DNA of 64,000 nt from Atrichornis clamosus (GCA_013400975.1 WBMZ01003049.1:35881-99880); one strand, 5' to 3'; counted from the first letter of the stretch, positions 11,901 through 25,224 are shown. Numbers and translations: made by a program. The notes: a model not told the origin generated them from the letters alone.

Positions 11901-14900
11901 CTTTTGTTCTGAGCCTTGAAAAGGGATGCATTTTTACATGTAGTGGTGCTGGGTGCTTCATGAAGCGTTGTATGTTAAAAGAATATCCACTGTCCAAATT
12001 CAGTCACAGTGTGAGTTGGAGGTGGATTTATTTGTCAAAAACTTAAAATTTCACTAAAAGCCTGTCCATTTTGCCAAATGTGCTTCTGTTTTTATGGGGA
12101 TGAAACCAGATTGTTATGCAAGATTTGAACTGAGTTTGTTTAGTAGGAGAAATTGTGTGAAGAATTCTTGCAGCAAATGGCAAAGATGATGCTGATCTCT
12201 AGAGATGTCAGAGCTCTCAGGGACAAATAAAGGTGCTATATACTGTCAAGAGACAGATTTGGTGGTCTTTTGTTGATTAGGTAGAAGATGCTTTCTAGGA
12301 TCAAATTCTATGAAGAGTCAGGAGAAGAACCTGCAAACTGTAGTAAGGACTTCTGCATATTTGACTTCTTTCTTGGTTGCTCCGATGAGAGATTTTTTTG
12401 GCCAGTGAATCTTTGTAGTCTTGGGCTAGAAGCTCTTCTCTAAGAAGCTAAGTCAGAGCCCTGTCTGTTGCAAAGGTGTCACTGACTTAGCTGGGTTAGC
12501 TGTAGGCTGCAGATCCCGCCTGGTGCACAGGGGAGTTTTGCACAGCCTCTGCAGCCTGCACAGCAGTGCCCTCCTTTTCTGCTGTCCCCCAGGAAGAGCA
12601 GGAAAAGTTTTATGCCTTAATATTACTCTCATTGCAATACCTTTCATACAAGTGAGCAATAAACACTACAAGTGCAGGGTGCTGCAGTTTATACGTAGAA
12701 ATACATTTAATTCAAAGCAGGTGACCAAGGCGGTGTTCCTGTATTTCTATGGATGAAAAGCTGCTCTAAGTTATTATCAACATGTAGAAAAAAAGTAAAA
12801 TAAAGTAATAACAAATAAAAGTAAAACAAATTTATACTAAAATGGAAAAGATTCTTGACGTTTTGAGAAATTTACTTTTGGCTTCTCTTGTAATCCTGTG
12901 TATCTCATTTTGAAGTGGACAGTACTTGGAGCAATTTTCTCCAAAATGGCTCCTTTAAATTTAATAAGTAAGACTACCTGAGGCTTCTGCTGCATATTTT
13001 CTGTTGGAGCAGCTGTTAAAGTTGAGTGGCTCATAGATTTCAATGGCCTCTGGACCAAACTTGGGAAGGGCAGGGTTGTTTATCATAGCTGTATAATGAG
13101 ACCTCAGTTTTAATATCAATAGCTTTACTAAGTCCCTGGACTTAAAAATAGTGAACCCATTACTATATTTCAATAGTTCAAATTATTGGTTCAGAAGAAT
13201 CAATGCTTCAGTTGCTAAGAACTCAGTGCTGTAGAGTTTAGGGTTGGGGTCTCCTCCAACACTACAAAGTCGTGCAAAGCCAGAGTCCAGTCCTGCAAGA
13301 TACGAAATTCCTGCAGTTCTTCATGATACTGTAGGAATTAAAATGGGTTTATTGCCAATTAAAGCTTGGGCTCTTGAAACCTGAATACTCACGTCTGCTT
13401 TAAATTTAAATACAGATTACAAGAATTAACCAAAAGAATGCAGCAGGAATGTGCATACAGGAAGGTACAACATTCAAAGGAAAGGTAGTGGAGAGTTCAG
13501 AAGAAATTCTCTTGTGCAAGTACAAAATTTTGGACATAGAGAGTGAGGATTTGAGGAGTGGCAGAAGGCATTTGGAGGAGGATTTGGAATGTTTTGTATC
13601 CACAGTAGAGCTGCTAGAAGGGTTTGAGTCATATGGTATATTTTTCACGGCATGGTAGGGTAAGTGAATATGTAGTCATAGGTGTTATTTTTACTGGCTT
13701 TTTAAAATGTGATTTTTTAAACTCCAAATATTTTTTCAGAGGCTCTGTTATTTTTACATACCTTCCTTTCCAAATGTATTGAATGCAATCTGTCAGCTGA
13801 ATTTCTGTTTACTTATTAAAGGTCAGATTTTTCAGACCACAGTCTCTGGTATTACAGATGCAAAATGCAGGGGGAATAGGCATACTTGCAATTTTGCAGT
13901 GATAATTTCTAATGGATGCAGGTGAAATGATTTGAAAGTCTGAGTATGTTTCCAATGAATCCAGGTGTTTACAGTTGGTGTGAGTTGCACCAAGTTAAGG
14001 CTGGGCTAACAATGAGATGCTTGAAATGTGGAATTTAACATGTACTTAGAAGTTCTGTTGCAGGGCAGCATTTGCAATACATTAAGCCAACGTAATACTG
14101 TGCTAAGGTAAGGGAAAAAAATCTTAAAGTTTAACTGCTGTTGCAAACAAATGTCTGTATAAAAAAAAGTTTAAAAATTCTTAGATCCTGCTGGGGACCA
14201 GCTAACTTGGTGCATTCTGTTGGCATCGCATGTTACTTTAAGGTCTGACTGGGCTGGAAAAAAACGGATTTGTTAATTTCAATGAGCATTTAAAAAACCT
14301 GTTGATAAATAGCTTTTGGTTCTATTCTTTGCTATTTTCCACGTGATGCTGTGTCCAGTTGTGAAGAATAACCTCCAGTGTATTTGTTTTGTAGAAGTCT
14401 GTTCTTCAGCTCTACTTAGGAAACAAAGATTGAAATCAAATGTAAAGGATCTAATGAACAGAGTTTACAACAGATGCAGCCTGTGGCAAGTCAAAGAGCA
14501 AGTCTGTAGATATTGTAATGTTCTTTTGGTTCAGATATGCAGCAATCAAAACTACCAAATTATAGATTTTATGAGCACAGTTTCAGAAGGTGCCTAACTT
14601 TTACAAAGGGAATTAAAATGCTGTTTTTCCATTTGGAAATATTTAGGTCAAATTAGGAGATTTTAATATACTTTAAAGACATTGTAAATGCCATTGATTT
14701 TTAGAATGATTGGAAATTTGATGGGGAAAACCCCTGTAAAATCCTCCAGTCTGTCACCTTGCTAATCCTAGATAATTCTGACAGACAAGGTGTGTATGGT
14801 CTTTACAAGAAAACTTGCTTAAATTGCTTTGAAATACCCAGTCTATCTGTCCTGTTTGTGGCTGATCTGGGGGGACTTGGATGGAAATTTAAGATACATT

Positions 14901-15357
14901 ACCAGCAAATCAGTAAGTATGTACACTCCTGCACACTGCTCAAATGTCTTCATTCAGTTAAAAAAAAGTAGTGTTTGAAATCCTATCAGCAGCTTTGTAG
15001 GATTGAGTCCTTAGTGTCAGAGGAACAACGGATCTGGCTCCATTTGCTTCAATTGTCACTTGAGCCAGTATGCAAGGATTTAAATGGGATTTTATTTAAA
15101 CAGTAGCAAACATGAAGTATTATTTTCTAGTACTAAGCTAGTGGTTAACATGTCTATTTTTGCTGTCTTGCCACCAATACTGTAAAAATGTATAATCAAG
15201 CCAGCTTTAATTCTTGTAAAACTGAAATTGATTTGTAAAACAATGTATAAATTGTGTTTCATAGACAGAAAAGCTTGTATTACTGAATGTAATATATGTG
15301 AAATGAATATATTATAGTCTATTTTTGCCATGGAAATAAATATTTGAAGCAATGATG
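8981..15357 (+). other. PTPN21: Probable PTPN21 3' UTR
   Basis: No splice-compatible coding sequence appears after the stop. The sequence is AT-rich and has no clear transposon. AATAAA hexamers occur at 10795-10800, 12226-12231, 12658-12663 and 15335-15340. The last one follows a run of TGTAA/TGTAT-type elements and is followed by a T/G-rich stretch (about 15359-15372), as at a real cleavage site. I infer that the longest form ends near 15355. Shorter forms could use the earlier hexamers. Confidence 0.6.
15335..15340 (+). promoter_or_regulatory. PTPN21: Candidate distal poly(A) signal of PTPN21
   Basis: This is a canonical AATAAA with a GTTTTTGTTGTT-type downstream element about 20 bases later. 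It is the last convincing + strand signal before the intergenic region. Confidence 0.55.
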
Positions 15358-15919
15358 AGTTTTTGTTGTTCCATTATTAAAGGAAAAATCTGAGAACTTC
15401 CTGTTCATGCACAGTACTAGGCTGGGATTTTGCCTTCAGTACACAAAGGTGTGATCCTTCTTCTAATGTGCCGCAAGTACTGGATATAAAACTTGTGCTG
15501 TCAAATACAAATAGGTGTCATCTTTATGGCAGGAAAATCTTGTTCCTGCTGCCCTGTCTTTATTTTTCACAATGTTTTGCATTTTGGAAAGCTATTTATG
15601 GTACTGAACTTTCAATTTCCCTGTAACCTTTAAGTATAGGAGGGATTAAAAAGTTTTGAAGGTTGGGGAACCCTTTCCAAAAGCATGTGAGAGAGGAAAT
15701 GGCTGATTTTATGCTTATTATCATCGGTGGTTCTACCAACAACTAACATATTTTTCTTCATTTTAGAACTGGCATTTAGTGAAAAAGGGAGGGGGTGCAA
15801 AGGCTTGCTCTACACACCTGGTGCTGATGCCTTAGGGTTTTAGCTTCTATATTTTCATGTATCTGTATTCTTGTATTTTTCTAGCGTATAACACTAAGCT
15901 ACTGTTCTCCCATTTTCAG

Positions 15920-16229
15920 ACAAAACAATCCTTCTCCGGGCCCGAAGCTCAAGGACACCTTACTGCCTCAGGGTCCCAGAATATGTAAACAACAGAGAAT
16001 TGGGGGGAACAAGCTTGGGGGGATTGACATCATCACCTGAAGGTGTACTGGAGAATTGGGGCCCGATATGCTAATAAGACCGAACTCATAAAAGGTGAAG
16101 ATCTCGTGACTCGGCGTCCATTTTGGGTGAAGTCTCATGGAGAGGCTTTTGTCTGCCCTCAATGTACCAGTAGGCCCTTATTAAATTTGTCTGCTTCCAT
16201 TCTCTTAATTTTGTCTGGCCTCTGTTTCA
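15920..16229 (+). mobile_element. Degenerate avian endogenous-retrovirus LTR (probable solo LTR), boundaries approximate
   Basis: The composition changes sharply from AT-rich flank to LTR-like sequence. There is a TATA-like CATAAAAG at 16087-16094, then a CTCGTGACTCGGCGTCCATT stretch with unusual CpG density. An ATTAAA signal lies at 16180-16185, and a pyrimidine-rich terminus ends CTCTGTTTCA at 16229. No gag, pol or env frame is adjacent. I could not find a convincing target-site duplication, so the left boundary is a guess. Confidence 0.55.
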
Positions 16230-18191
16230 GATGGAACTGTTTAGGCAACAGTGCAGCATGAGGCTTTTTAAGGGCATGATACATGAATTGCACCCTGGAC
16301 ATTACAGTTTCACACTGGACATTGCATTTCCCTTGTCTTTGCTAAACGTCTATAGCATTGTCCACCTAACTACATCTGAAGTGATCTGGCTTTTAACTCA
16401 AATTTTGTCTTCTAGGTGCACTCAATTTGATGGCATTAATCAGCTTAAGGGAAGACAGTTACATACCAGCTATTTATGTACTAATTTGATTTGATCAGTT
16501 CCCAAGTCCCAGGAAATATCCTGTGCGATGTGCAGTGTAAGCAAAGCTCTTTTATTAAACATGGATTCAAAATCTGAAGAGGGAAATGGGCCTTCCTGGG
16601 ATCTGAGACTCAGGGTAAAAACACTCAGCAGTTCTGATCAGACTTATTTTTTATACTGACCTTAGGCCTCAGGTAAAGGTATCTTCAGAAAACTAAATTT
16701 TCTCTAAATTACAATGGTTTAAAACTGTAGCTGTTATTTTCCAGTCACTGTAAAATCCCCATTAGAGACTTCTGGTGGCTAGAGTTGGCTGACAGGGAAG
16801 CGACTTTATGCTTGGATCTGGCTGACAACTTTTTTGGATGAGAGCTGCAGGATTTGGTACACGATAAACTTCTGGGAGCTGATGAGAGAAGTTTCTAGCC
16901 TTGACTAGCCCCTAAAGTAGGTCTTGCTCAGCTGTTAGCACTGTTTAAATCTGGAATGGCTGTGGATAGATGAAGGTTACATGAAACTCAGCAATGCTTG
17001 GTACCTAGCTGGAAGTTTTACATGTACACAGCTGCTCTGTTTAGGATCTGATGGGCGATTTTCTTACACCCATTCCTTTTCCCGGTGGGATCAATGATGG
17101 CATGTCAATGTGTGCTCTTCCTCTCCACTATTTTTATGAGCATCCCCTGGCTGCTGGACTCTGTATGAAGACAAGCTGTCCAGTGCCACAGAAGCATTGC
17201 CACTTTGCCTCCCGCAGACTGAGAACAGCTTGTGGAGCATCACACAATTTGCGAATATGATGGGAATGTCACTTCGGCAGGTACTGACAGGAGAGTGGTA
17301 TTGCAGGAGAGCTGGAGTAGAGTGAAGGCTGGGGGATATGGGTGAATGCTCACGAGCTCTAACTAAGGAAGTTATCTCATATCACTGTGTATCCAATGGC
17401 TCAGTCTGGCTCTTGCACGTTGAACCTTCTGCTGCTGTCTTGTGTTTGAGGGATGGCAGCTCTGTGGCTCCAGTGCAATATAACATTTAGGGAAATGGTG
17501 GTTTTGATACTTTAAAATCAATTCTGCTGTTATTACAATTTAAATTAGCCTAATTAATTAAAACCAAGTGTAAGTAGGATACAGATGAGCCTGCTACTAC
17601 TTTGTCACAAAACATCCTTATCTTTCAGAGGTGCACAGTGTTGAAGACATGGTGTAACATTGGACTTCCTGGCATTCTTTGGGAGCTTTTCTAAAGCATG
17701 GATTTCAAGGCACATGTGTGTTTTTGGACTCTCCACTTGCACAATGGCACAACAACAGATGTGAGAGCTGGAAGGGGTAGAGCTTAGAAGAATTTCTGAT
17801 CAATCACAGCTCCCAAACTGATTTGCATGACAATCATTCAAATGGACACCTAAGTTTAAACCAAACGTCTACCATTGCCAACAGAGCAATATTTTTGCTG
17901 CCCTTCTTATTCAATGGATTTAAAATATTGGCTATAATAAACAAAACCCCCAGAAAAGACTTGCACAGCTTACAGATGAGTTTCAGGCTGTTATTATTAG
18001 CCATTTCTAAAATGACAATCATGTGCCTTACGTAAATTTAGAAGGACATCAAATCCTTCTGTGAATAGTCCCCAAATTATCATACCCAGAGGCAAATGAA
18101 GAATTTGCACTGATGTTTAGTACCTATGAAGAAAGCCTTTGTCAAGGCTGGTTAATACTGATAATCACTGATTTGAAGGAACTGCATACAT

Positions 18192-18207
18192 TGTGTGTGT
18201 GTGTGTG
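18192..18207. repeat. (TG)n microsatellite
   Basis: Eight TG dinucleotides in tandem within the intergenic region. Confidence 0.85.
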
Positions 18208-21200
18208 GGTCTGATTTCCTCTGTCTGCATGCTGTGCTATTCACAACTGATTGATGCTGAGAATGTCTTTCCATTGACAAAATCTTTAGCAAAAGATCTG
18301 AGGAAATTAGAGGATTGTTTTTAGTTTGATAAGGTGGAAGATAACTATTTTGGCAGATTTATCAGTGTTTACTGAATTTCCTGCATCACAGCAGTGAAGA
18401 AATAAATTAATTTGTTCTGAAGTGACTGACCCTGAGCCTCTAGAAATAGCAAGTGCTCATCCTGTACTTGAAAAATTTGAGTTGTCTCCTGAAGACCAGG
18501 AGCTGTAGGTCTCCAACACTTTAAATTCCATTGGTTGCCAAATGTTTACTTTTCTCACTAAATTAGGAGAAGCAATTTAGAAACTATAATCTTAGAAATT
18601 GTTCTGCCTCAATTTTCCTTTTTAAGTCATGCTTTCACTGACACACTAAAAATACGACGTTGTTTTTATTTTCCTAGTCTTATGATCCTCCAAGCTCTCT
18701 TGCAGAGAGCTCTGATATTCAGCAGAACTGATTGGGTTTTCTTTGGGGATGACTTCTGGCTTGAGAAAATAATATGTCTATAGAGAAGAATCAAGTCTAT
18801 CAAGACTTGGAGTTTGATTCAGTTCCTGACAGCAGCTCCAGAAGGATTAAGGAGAAAATCATGTGCAACACCGTGGCTCAGCCAGTCTGAGACCACTGGC
18901 CTGTTGATCTCATTTGATATCCCCCTGAGACTTGTTCCTTCCGGAGTGCTGGTAGGTGATTTTTGCTTCCTCTGTCCTGCTGGATGACTTTCAGCCTTAC
19001 CTGAAAATGACCCCTACCACCTTCTGTAGATGGACTGTGACTCTCGCTGCAGTGCTCAGGTCTCTGTCCGAGCAAGGACATCTGCTTTCTGCTTCATAAG
19101 GAGAGGGGAAGCATTGCATTACATTAGTAGTCAGGATCAAAATGTAATTAGGAAAGAGGAGGAAAGTGCAATTGTCCACGAAAAATAGGAAGAAATTTAG
19201 ATGGTTGATGCAGGATTTGTCTTCTTCCCAAGTTCCTCTTAGGTTTAACAGGGCAGAAGGAGTTGTTCCATAGCCATCTCAACCAGAAGAGCAAGAGGAA
19301 TCCAAATGACAGGTATTAGATACAGTAGCTTTGATGTACTGCCAAAACCCCAATTTACCCAAAATAAGGAGCATTGCTAAGTGTATAGCCTCCCTGCAGT
19401 TAAAGCAAATTTGTCCTTAGTGCCATGGTGTTAGGAGGGCTGCTGTGGTGAGTTTAGCACTTTGAGTGCACTTATGCCATCAAGCTGGAAGTAAAATGCT
19501 CCATTTGATCCTGTTTTCAGGACAAAAGGTCAGACTTATCCTTCTGCACAGTGCTGGTGTTTAAATGACAAATAAGCAGAACTGAAGGTAATGGACATTC
19601 TTTGTTGAAAGAAACTGGAAATGCTGCACTAATACTACAGGTTGAATTGTCCTGGTACCTGGCAGGCTAACTTTGGCCATGGGCTGGCCCGGCCCACCAC
19701 TCACCTGCCCCACAGCTTTGTTACCAGAGTGTGCCTGAGACTGCAGCATGGGTGTTTTATGGCAGGGTTGTGCTCTCATCCGCCAGCTGCTTCCTCAGGT
19801 AAAGGGATGAACAAGAAATGTGCCCAAGAATCCTTTGGGGAGATGTGATAGCACCATGAAGTGAACTGAACAGAGACTCTAAGATGTTCAAATAATAAGG
19901 AAAAGCTATGGAGAAAACACATCCTATGGAAAGCTGTAGCAAGAGCCTTTGAAAGACTGGTGTTTAGGCTGGAACTCCCTGTGTAGGGCTAAAAACTCTC
20001 AAGGTGGGAGGGGAGGAGCCATCATGCAATCTTGTTTCTGGGGAAGGGAAAACCAAGATGAAAGCTTCAGGAGCTCTTCTATCTTTCCCTTACAGTCCAC
20101 TGTTACCTGAGATGGGGTTGTGCCCAGCTTTTGGAAAGCCTCCGGGCCAGCTCTCAAACCTGTTCTGTTTCATCTCTGGTCTTGCTTGTGTCAAACATTG
20201 GGAAAAAGCAGGGTGCCAAAGGCCTCTGAGCTGAATTTCTGGTTGGAGGGGCTACACCTCTGAGGTCCTACAAGGAATTCTCAGGCTGACAGGAGAGCTG
20301 ATGGCCTTTGACATGTTGCTTCACTTCTTTGGCATGTGAGCATGCTTATGAGTGAGAGAAATGGATACTGGGAAGAGCTGGGGTCATCTCAGAGTTGTGT
20401 TACTCCTCTGGAACTAGGCTTTGGCTGCTGTGGGATGTAAGGCATGCCGCAGCCCTCATGCAGATACTGTAAGGGGAGTCCTACGGGCTTGCTGAATTCT
20501 TGGGATAACTGCAGAGAGCTCTGCACCTTGTGCTACAGATCACACTGCCTGTCCTCTACGAGAATGGGACAGCACAGCTCTACAGCCTGCCAGGCTCAGG
20601 TTGTGTTCGTCTCTCTCAAGTTTCATAGGCCTCCCTACTCCATTTATGTGGCCTTTCCTCGCCCTTCTCAAGGTCTAATTTCATTCCCCCAGTGTGGTAG
20701 GGCTGGAAGGATTGCAGGGGGACTGTGTGTGCTGAAGCATGTGATCTGCAAGAGCAGCAAGGGCACAACAGCAGCAGCCTGTGTTGGTGCCCAGTGGGGA
20801 TGGGTGTTTGGTACCTCTGGTATTCCTCCAGCCCAAAATGTGGTGTTGGGTTGAGAGCCCACACCTTTTGCAGGGCAGTGTCATAGTTTCAAAGATGAAT
20901 GCAAGTGAAGTTTTGTGTGTTGTCACCTGACTGTCAGGCACATCTCCTGCCCTTTGCTGTCTGCAAGAATTAGCTTAGTGGGTGAGCTAAAATGTCCCAT
21001 TAGGAGCCCAGCTGATCTGGAGGCTTTCTACAGAGAACAGAAAGTCCCATGCACGGCAGACACTTCATCCTTAATTTTTGTACCCTCCACTTGAATTGAC
21101 ACTTCTGGTTGCTACTCGTCAACTGCCTGACATCCTGGAATCCTCCTAGGCTTTCTTTAAGGTGGCTGAAATGGAGATGAGCTATGGGTGCTCTACAGCT

Positions 21201-24200
21201 CAGCTGATGATTTGTCATGCCAGTGATAACTGCTGATTCTTCTTTTCCTTTCCCTGTGATGCTTTATCCCTGTGACACGCTCAGCTTCCGCTGGCCCACG
21301 ACCTGCTGCAGGTTTTGAAACTGGATCCCTTGACTGGCTGTGACCCATGCTGGGGCAGGGGCTGGTGCAGATTAATTTACTGCTCACCTGTTTGCATATC
21401 ACTTGCTTTACTACTTGGAATAGAAACTGAAGATGGTTGTTTCTGAATGAAGCAGATCTCACTACTGGTAGAGGAAACAGGAAGATTGGACTGCTGGTGA
21501 GTATCTGGTTTGGTTGTTTTGGAGAATGAGAAATGATTTTTTAAAACATCACTGGTTGCTGTTCCCTGTGATCTGTGTACATACCAGCTGTCAGCTTTTG
21601 AGTACAGCAGGTTAAGTGCCTGGAAAGTGCCACAGAGAAAAGGTTGATGGCTTGAGACATCACACAGCTGTAGTGCCTTGCACTTGCTTATCAATGTATG
21701 CTCCTGTCTTGGGTGGTCAAAAACTAAAGTGGGATGCTGGACTTTCCCATAGCTCTCTGAAGTACACCTTGAGTTCTGATTTTGCGGTTTTTCCCTTTTG
21801 CATGAATTTTTAGGTCTGAAGTACTCAAATACAAGTGCTAAGATGCAGAGGTGGAAAAATTGAGGGAGCTCTAAAATATGTTTGAAGGCCAATGTTAGTA
21901 AGTGGCACCTAAATCTCTACCCTACACCTGTGTTCCACACTGTAATAGGTCTCACCATTTTTTTACGATGGAGTAAGTCCTTTCTTCCTATGTTCTCTTT
22001 AACATTCATTTGCCATTGCTATTTGTCCTTATCCCAGGCTGTGGCCTGGGGCTGCTGCCTTTCCCAGATGCTCAGGCACACGGAAGAGTAGCCACACACT
22101 GAAAGGCATTATTGGGATGTCTTGTTGGTTGGAGGCTGTGCTGTTGTCACCACAGTGCAACAGCCTGCATTAGGGGCTACAAAAGAAACTCTTTATTTAT
22201 GCTGATGTTCTAGTTCTCTTGCTCTTAATTGTTGCACAAATCATTGCTGAGGAAAGAAGTAGCCCTCTTTTCCCCACTTTCTGATGGAGCCACTTGCACT
22301 TGAATTATGAAACATTGTCAGTTGAGCTGCATCATTCTTACAACTACTGTTGTGTAGCTGTAAGTGATGTAAAAGTACAGAAATGCAGAGAAATGGGATC
22401 CTGAAATGATTCTGCAGCTAAGCGCAGATGAAAACTGTGCAGGAGCTTTAGACATGGGATTGAGGATAAAATGATAGCTTGGGGTTTGCTTAAAGGTTGT
22501 TTTCTGGTAAGGCTTAAGACACCTAAACACCTTTCTCTTCCATCCCATTAATCTTTATTTCAAATGACTGAAAGCCCTGCTTTGCTTTGTAAATAAACAG
22601 AAACCTACCTTTGAAAAAAAGAGCAGCGATGACCAAACTGTAGCTTTAAAGAGGCTGTTTTGTTACAGAGCAAAGTAACATTAGCAGGCTTTTGTCCATT
22701 TGAAGAAAACATGGATGTTATGATGTATGTGCTCATTGCCCACACAAATCTGGGCAGAAAAAGTCTTTATGTTGCAGATCACAGCTGCTGACTGCTCCTA
22801 AATTTGTTATATCTGAAGGATTCAGATTTGTAATGTTGTTGTGATTGTCGTGTTCTGCTCCTGCTTGTGCCAAGACCTGAGTATATCACAAAGTAAAAGG
22901 TGATGAAATTAAAAAAAAACAAAACTAAAATCAACCAACCAAAAACCCTCAGAAAAAACCACCAAAACTTGCACTGTTGATTAATCTTATCACTGATGTG
23001 GGTCAGGCTTGCATATCAAGGTCCTTAAACAACTTACGTTTTAAGCACCACCTTAAAGTAAATGTGAACAGAAGGGAGAAAGGCTTAAGCCCGAGGCAAC
23101 CTGAATTTGCTTTTGGAGCTGTAGATAAACTGATTTGATACAGATAACATCTATCCAGAATGTTTTTTCCCCGCTATCTAGGGAGAGTGGCTGTACAATG
23201 AGACACCAGTTCTGTGGACTGGACTGACTGCTCCAGCTGCTGGATACCAGAGTGTGTGATTTTCTGGTTCTTTACCAGACATTTCACTGTGGACCCAGTA
23301 AATGTTCACACTTATAGTTTAGGCAGACAGATACTTTCTTTGTGAGAGGTCTATTGAAATGAATCTATTTCCTCTTTTAAGTTGTATCTAGCCAGAAAAA
23401 AAAATCATTGATGTTCAGACAGCTTCATCACCAGGAAACATGGTCAAGGAACTGCTTTTATTTATTTTTGTGTTAGTCATAGTACAAGAAATGAGTATGT
23501 AATTATTTGTGCCTTTCTGTGAAGTTCACCGCTGTGGTGTTTTATTACAGTACTTTTTCATTTACAGAATTTAAATGTGAAATTCTTACTAATCTTTAAT
23601 CAGACAATTGTGACAACAAGCCAAAGCTTGCTGAGTGGTTTTTTATGATGTGCAAGTCACAGCACATCAGGTAGAAAACCCCGGCACAAGGTAGGAAACC
23701 CCTCCACTGCTAAATTGCCTTATTGACCAAGAATGGAGAACTCAGAATGGAGGGCCCCAAGAATGGGTGAAGTCCTGCCTGAGGAGAAAAGAGGCTTTAC
23801 ACTTGGATACGCTCTTTAGTTTTCTAACCAGTCCTTCTGTGTCAGAATTCTTCATAAAACTGAAACAACAGTTTCCTAGGGCATCCCCTTCCCTTCAGCT
23901 CTCTGGGGTAAGGAATAGTGAGGGAGTTTCCTTGGGCAGGGGGTAAGGGCTGTGATCACTTGTGATCCAGGAGAAAACACCCCTGTATTGGCTCAGCCCC
24001 GTGGCCACGTCTTTTCAACAAGACAGGCTCTGATGGAGGCATGTAAAAGTCCTCACATTATCCTACCTCCTTTTCAGTGAGCCAGAGCACTCAGGCTGCA
24101 GGCGAGATTTACAAGGCAGCCAGCTGAGTGTGGCACATGACAGGCTGGTGCCCATGTGCCCAGCCACGTGCACATGGCTACAATACACTCTGGTCTGCCG

Positions 24201-25057
24201 TCATTGTCAACAAGTGCCATTTATTATTGTGGACAAGGTACCCAGGAAAGTGCCTTTTGCTTTTCTTTGGAATTATCTTTTGCACTGCAGTGCTGTGATT
24301 GTGCCAGAAACATTGTTTTTGTCTGACTGGCTTTCCCTGGAGTTTTTTTTGACACTTCTTGTTTTTCCCCAAGTTTATGCTTCGCAAGTGAAGCAGTGGT
24401 CTGTGTCTATCACATCTACTTCAAGCTGCAAAGGGTCATCCAGCTGAGGCAGTCAGCAGTCTTTGGTAGATGCTCACAAGGCACAGGGGAGGGAGGTGGT
24501 GGCAGGTATTTATGAACTGGTACAACTTGGGCTTGTCCTTGAAGGAAGAAGGTTAAAACCAACCCTAAGAGGTATTAGGGGAAAGGCTTTATCCAGTTCC
24601 TAAGACTTCTCCTAGTTCCTCACCTACAGCAAGAAAATAACTTGCCAGCATTTCCTCAGAACCTGTTGAGCTCATTCTGCAGTAACGTGAATGTCAGGCA
24701 ATAGCTGTACTCTGACTAAACAATGACATTTGGGCTGACTTTGTGCCATGCATGTGCTAATTTCAATTTAAACTTTGACCATAAAATACACCACTTCCTC
24801 TCCATTTGCTGCACAAGGTGCCTGATGTGTCTTCTACTAGATAGTCCTAGTCATCAAACAGTAAGCAAATCAATTCTTTTCCAAAACCAAGGCTTGATGC
24901 AGAATGCCATGCCATGGTTGTCATCAATGCAAGAAATTGAACTATCTTAATGGTCTAATTCAGCTAAGAAATGAAACTAAAAAACTATAGTAATTAATTT
25001 ATGTAGATCTCTTAAAAGTTGTTTTTCTTGTGAAATAATTTGATTTTTCATTTGTAG

Positions 25058-25162
25058 GGTTCTGTGAGTGCCAACATAGTGTACTACATGGTGGAACTGT
25101 CCATTCTGGAAGAGGACATTGTTAGATGTTATATTGATGTTAAGTTGTTGAATTCTTGCTGA
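25058..25162 (+). other. Unassigned exon-like block on the + strand
   Basis: A T-rich tract and ATTTGTAG acceptor precede a frame of 34 codons plus TGA. It begins GSVSANIVYYMVELSILEED and ends DVKLLNSC. A + strand AATAAA follows at 25219-25224. It resembles a terminal coding exon, but I recognise no gene, and no upstream partner exon is evident except, in phase terms only, PTPN21 exons ending in phase 0. It could be an alternative terminal exon, a non-coding transcript exon or chance. Confidence 0.25.
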
Positions 25163-25206
25163 CTACAAAATCTCTATAGCAGGACCACAGCTGCACTATC
25201 AATTAA

Positions 25207-25212
25207 TTTATT
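25207..25212 (-). promoter_or_regulatory. SPATA7: Candidate poly(A) signal of SPATA7
   Basis: AATAAA on the minus strand about 305 bases after the stop codon. Confidence 0.55.
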
Positions 25213-25218
25213 TAAAAC

Positions 25219-25224
25219 AATAAA
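25219..25224 (+). promoter_or_regulatory. + strand AATAAA next to the SPATA7 3' end
   Basis: A canonical hexamer 57 bases after the stop of the exon-like block. It lies within 12 bases of the minus-strand signal at 25207-25212. Confidence 0.35.

Larger units (their letters stand above)
15358..25189. other. Intergenic region between convergent PTPN21 and SPATA7 ends
   Basis: About 9.8 kb with no recognisable gene on either strand. It contains an LTR-like segment (about 15920-16229), a (TG)n run (18192-18207) and, at its right edge, an exon-like block at 25058-25162. The open frames in this stretch (up to about 170 codons) lack homology I recognise, splice context and obvious coding bias. Confidence 0.7.

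Noticed and set aside
15958..16162. Short frames on both strands in the LTR-like block
   Set aside because: They fall inside regulatory LTR sequence and encode nothing recognised.
15684..16259. 5-bp GCATG direct repeat that could be a target-site duplication around a 566-bp TG...CA element
   Set aside because: With many possible TG and CA ends in the area, a 5-bp match is expected by chance fairly often. The left end also lacks LTR-like sequence.
20444..20854. 136-codon open frame on the + strand in the intergenic region, with overlapping minus-strand frames
   Set aside because: Several frames are open over the same stretch on both strands. The composition is low-quality, there is no recognised homology, and no splice or poly(A) context was found.
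21377..21892. 171-codon minus-strand open frame
   Set aside because: The peptide shows no known domain. No start context, splice site or poly(A) signal supports it, and a frame of this length can arise by chance in 10 kb.
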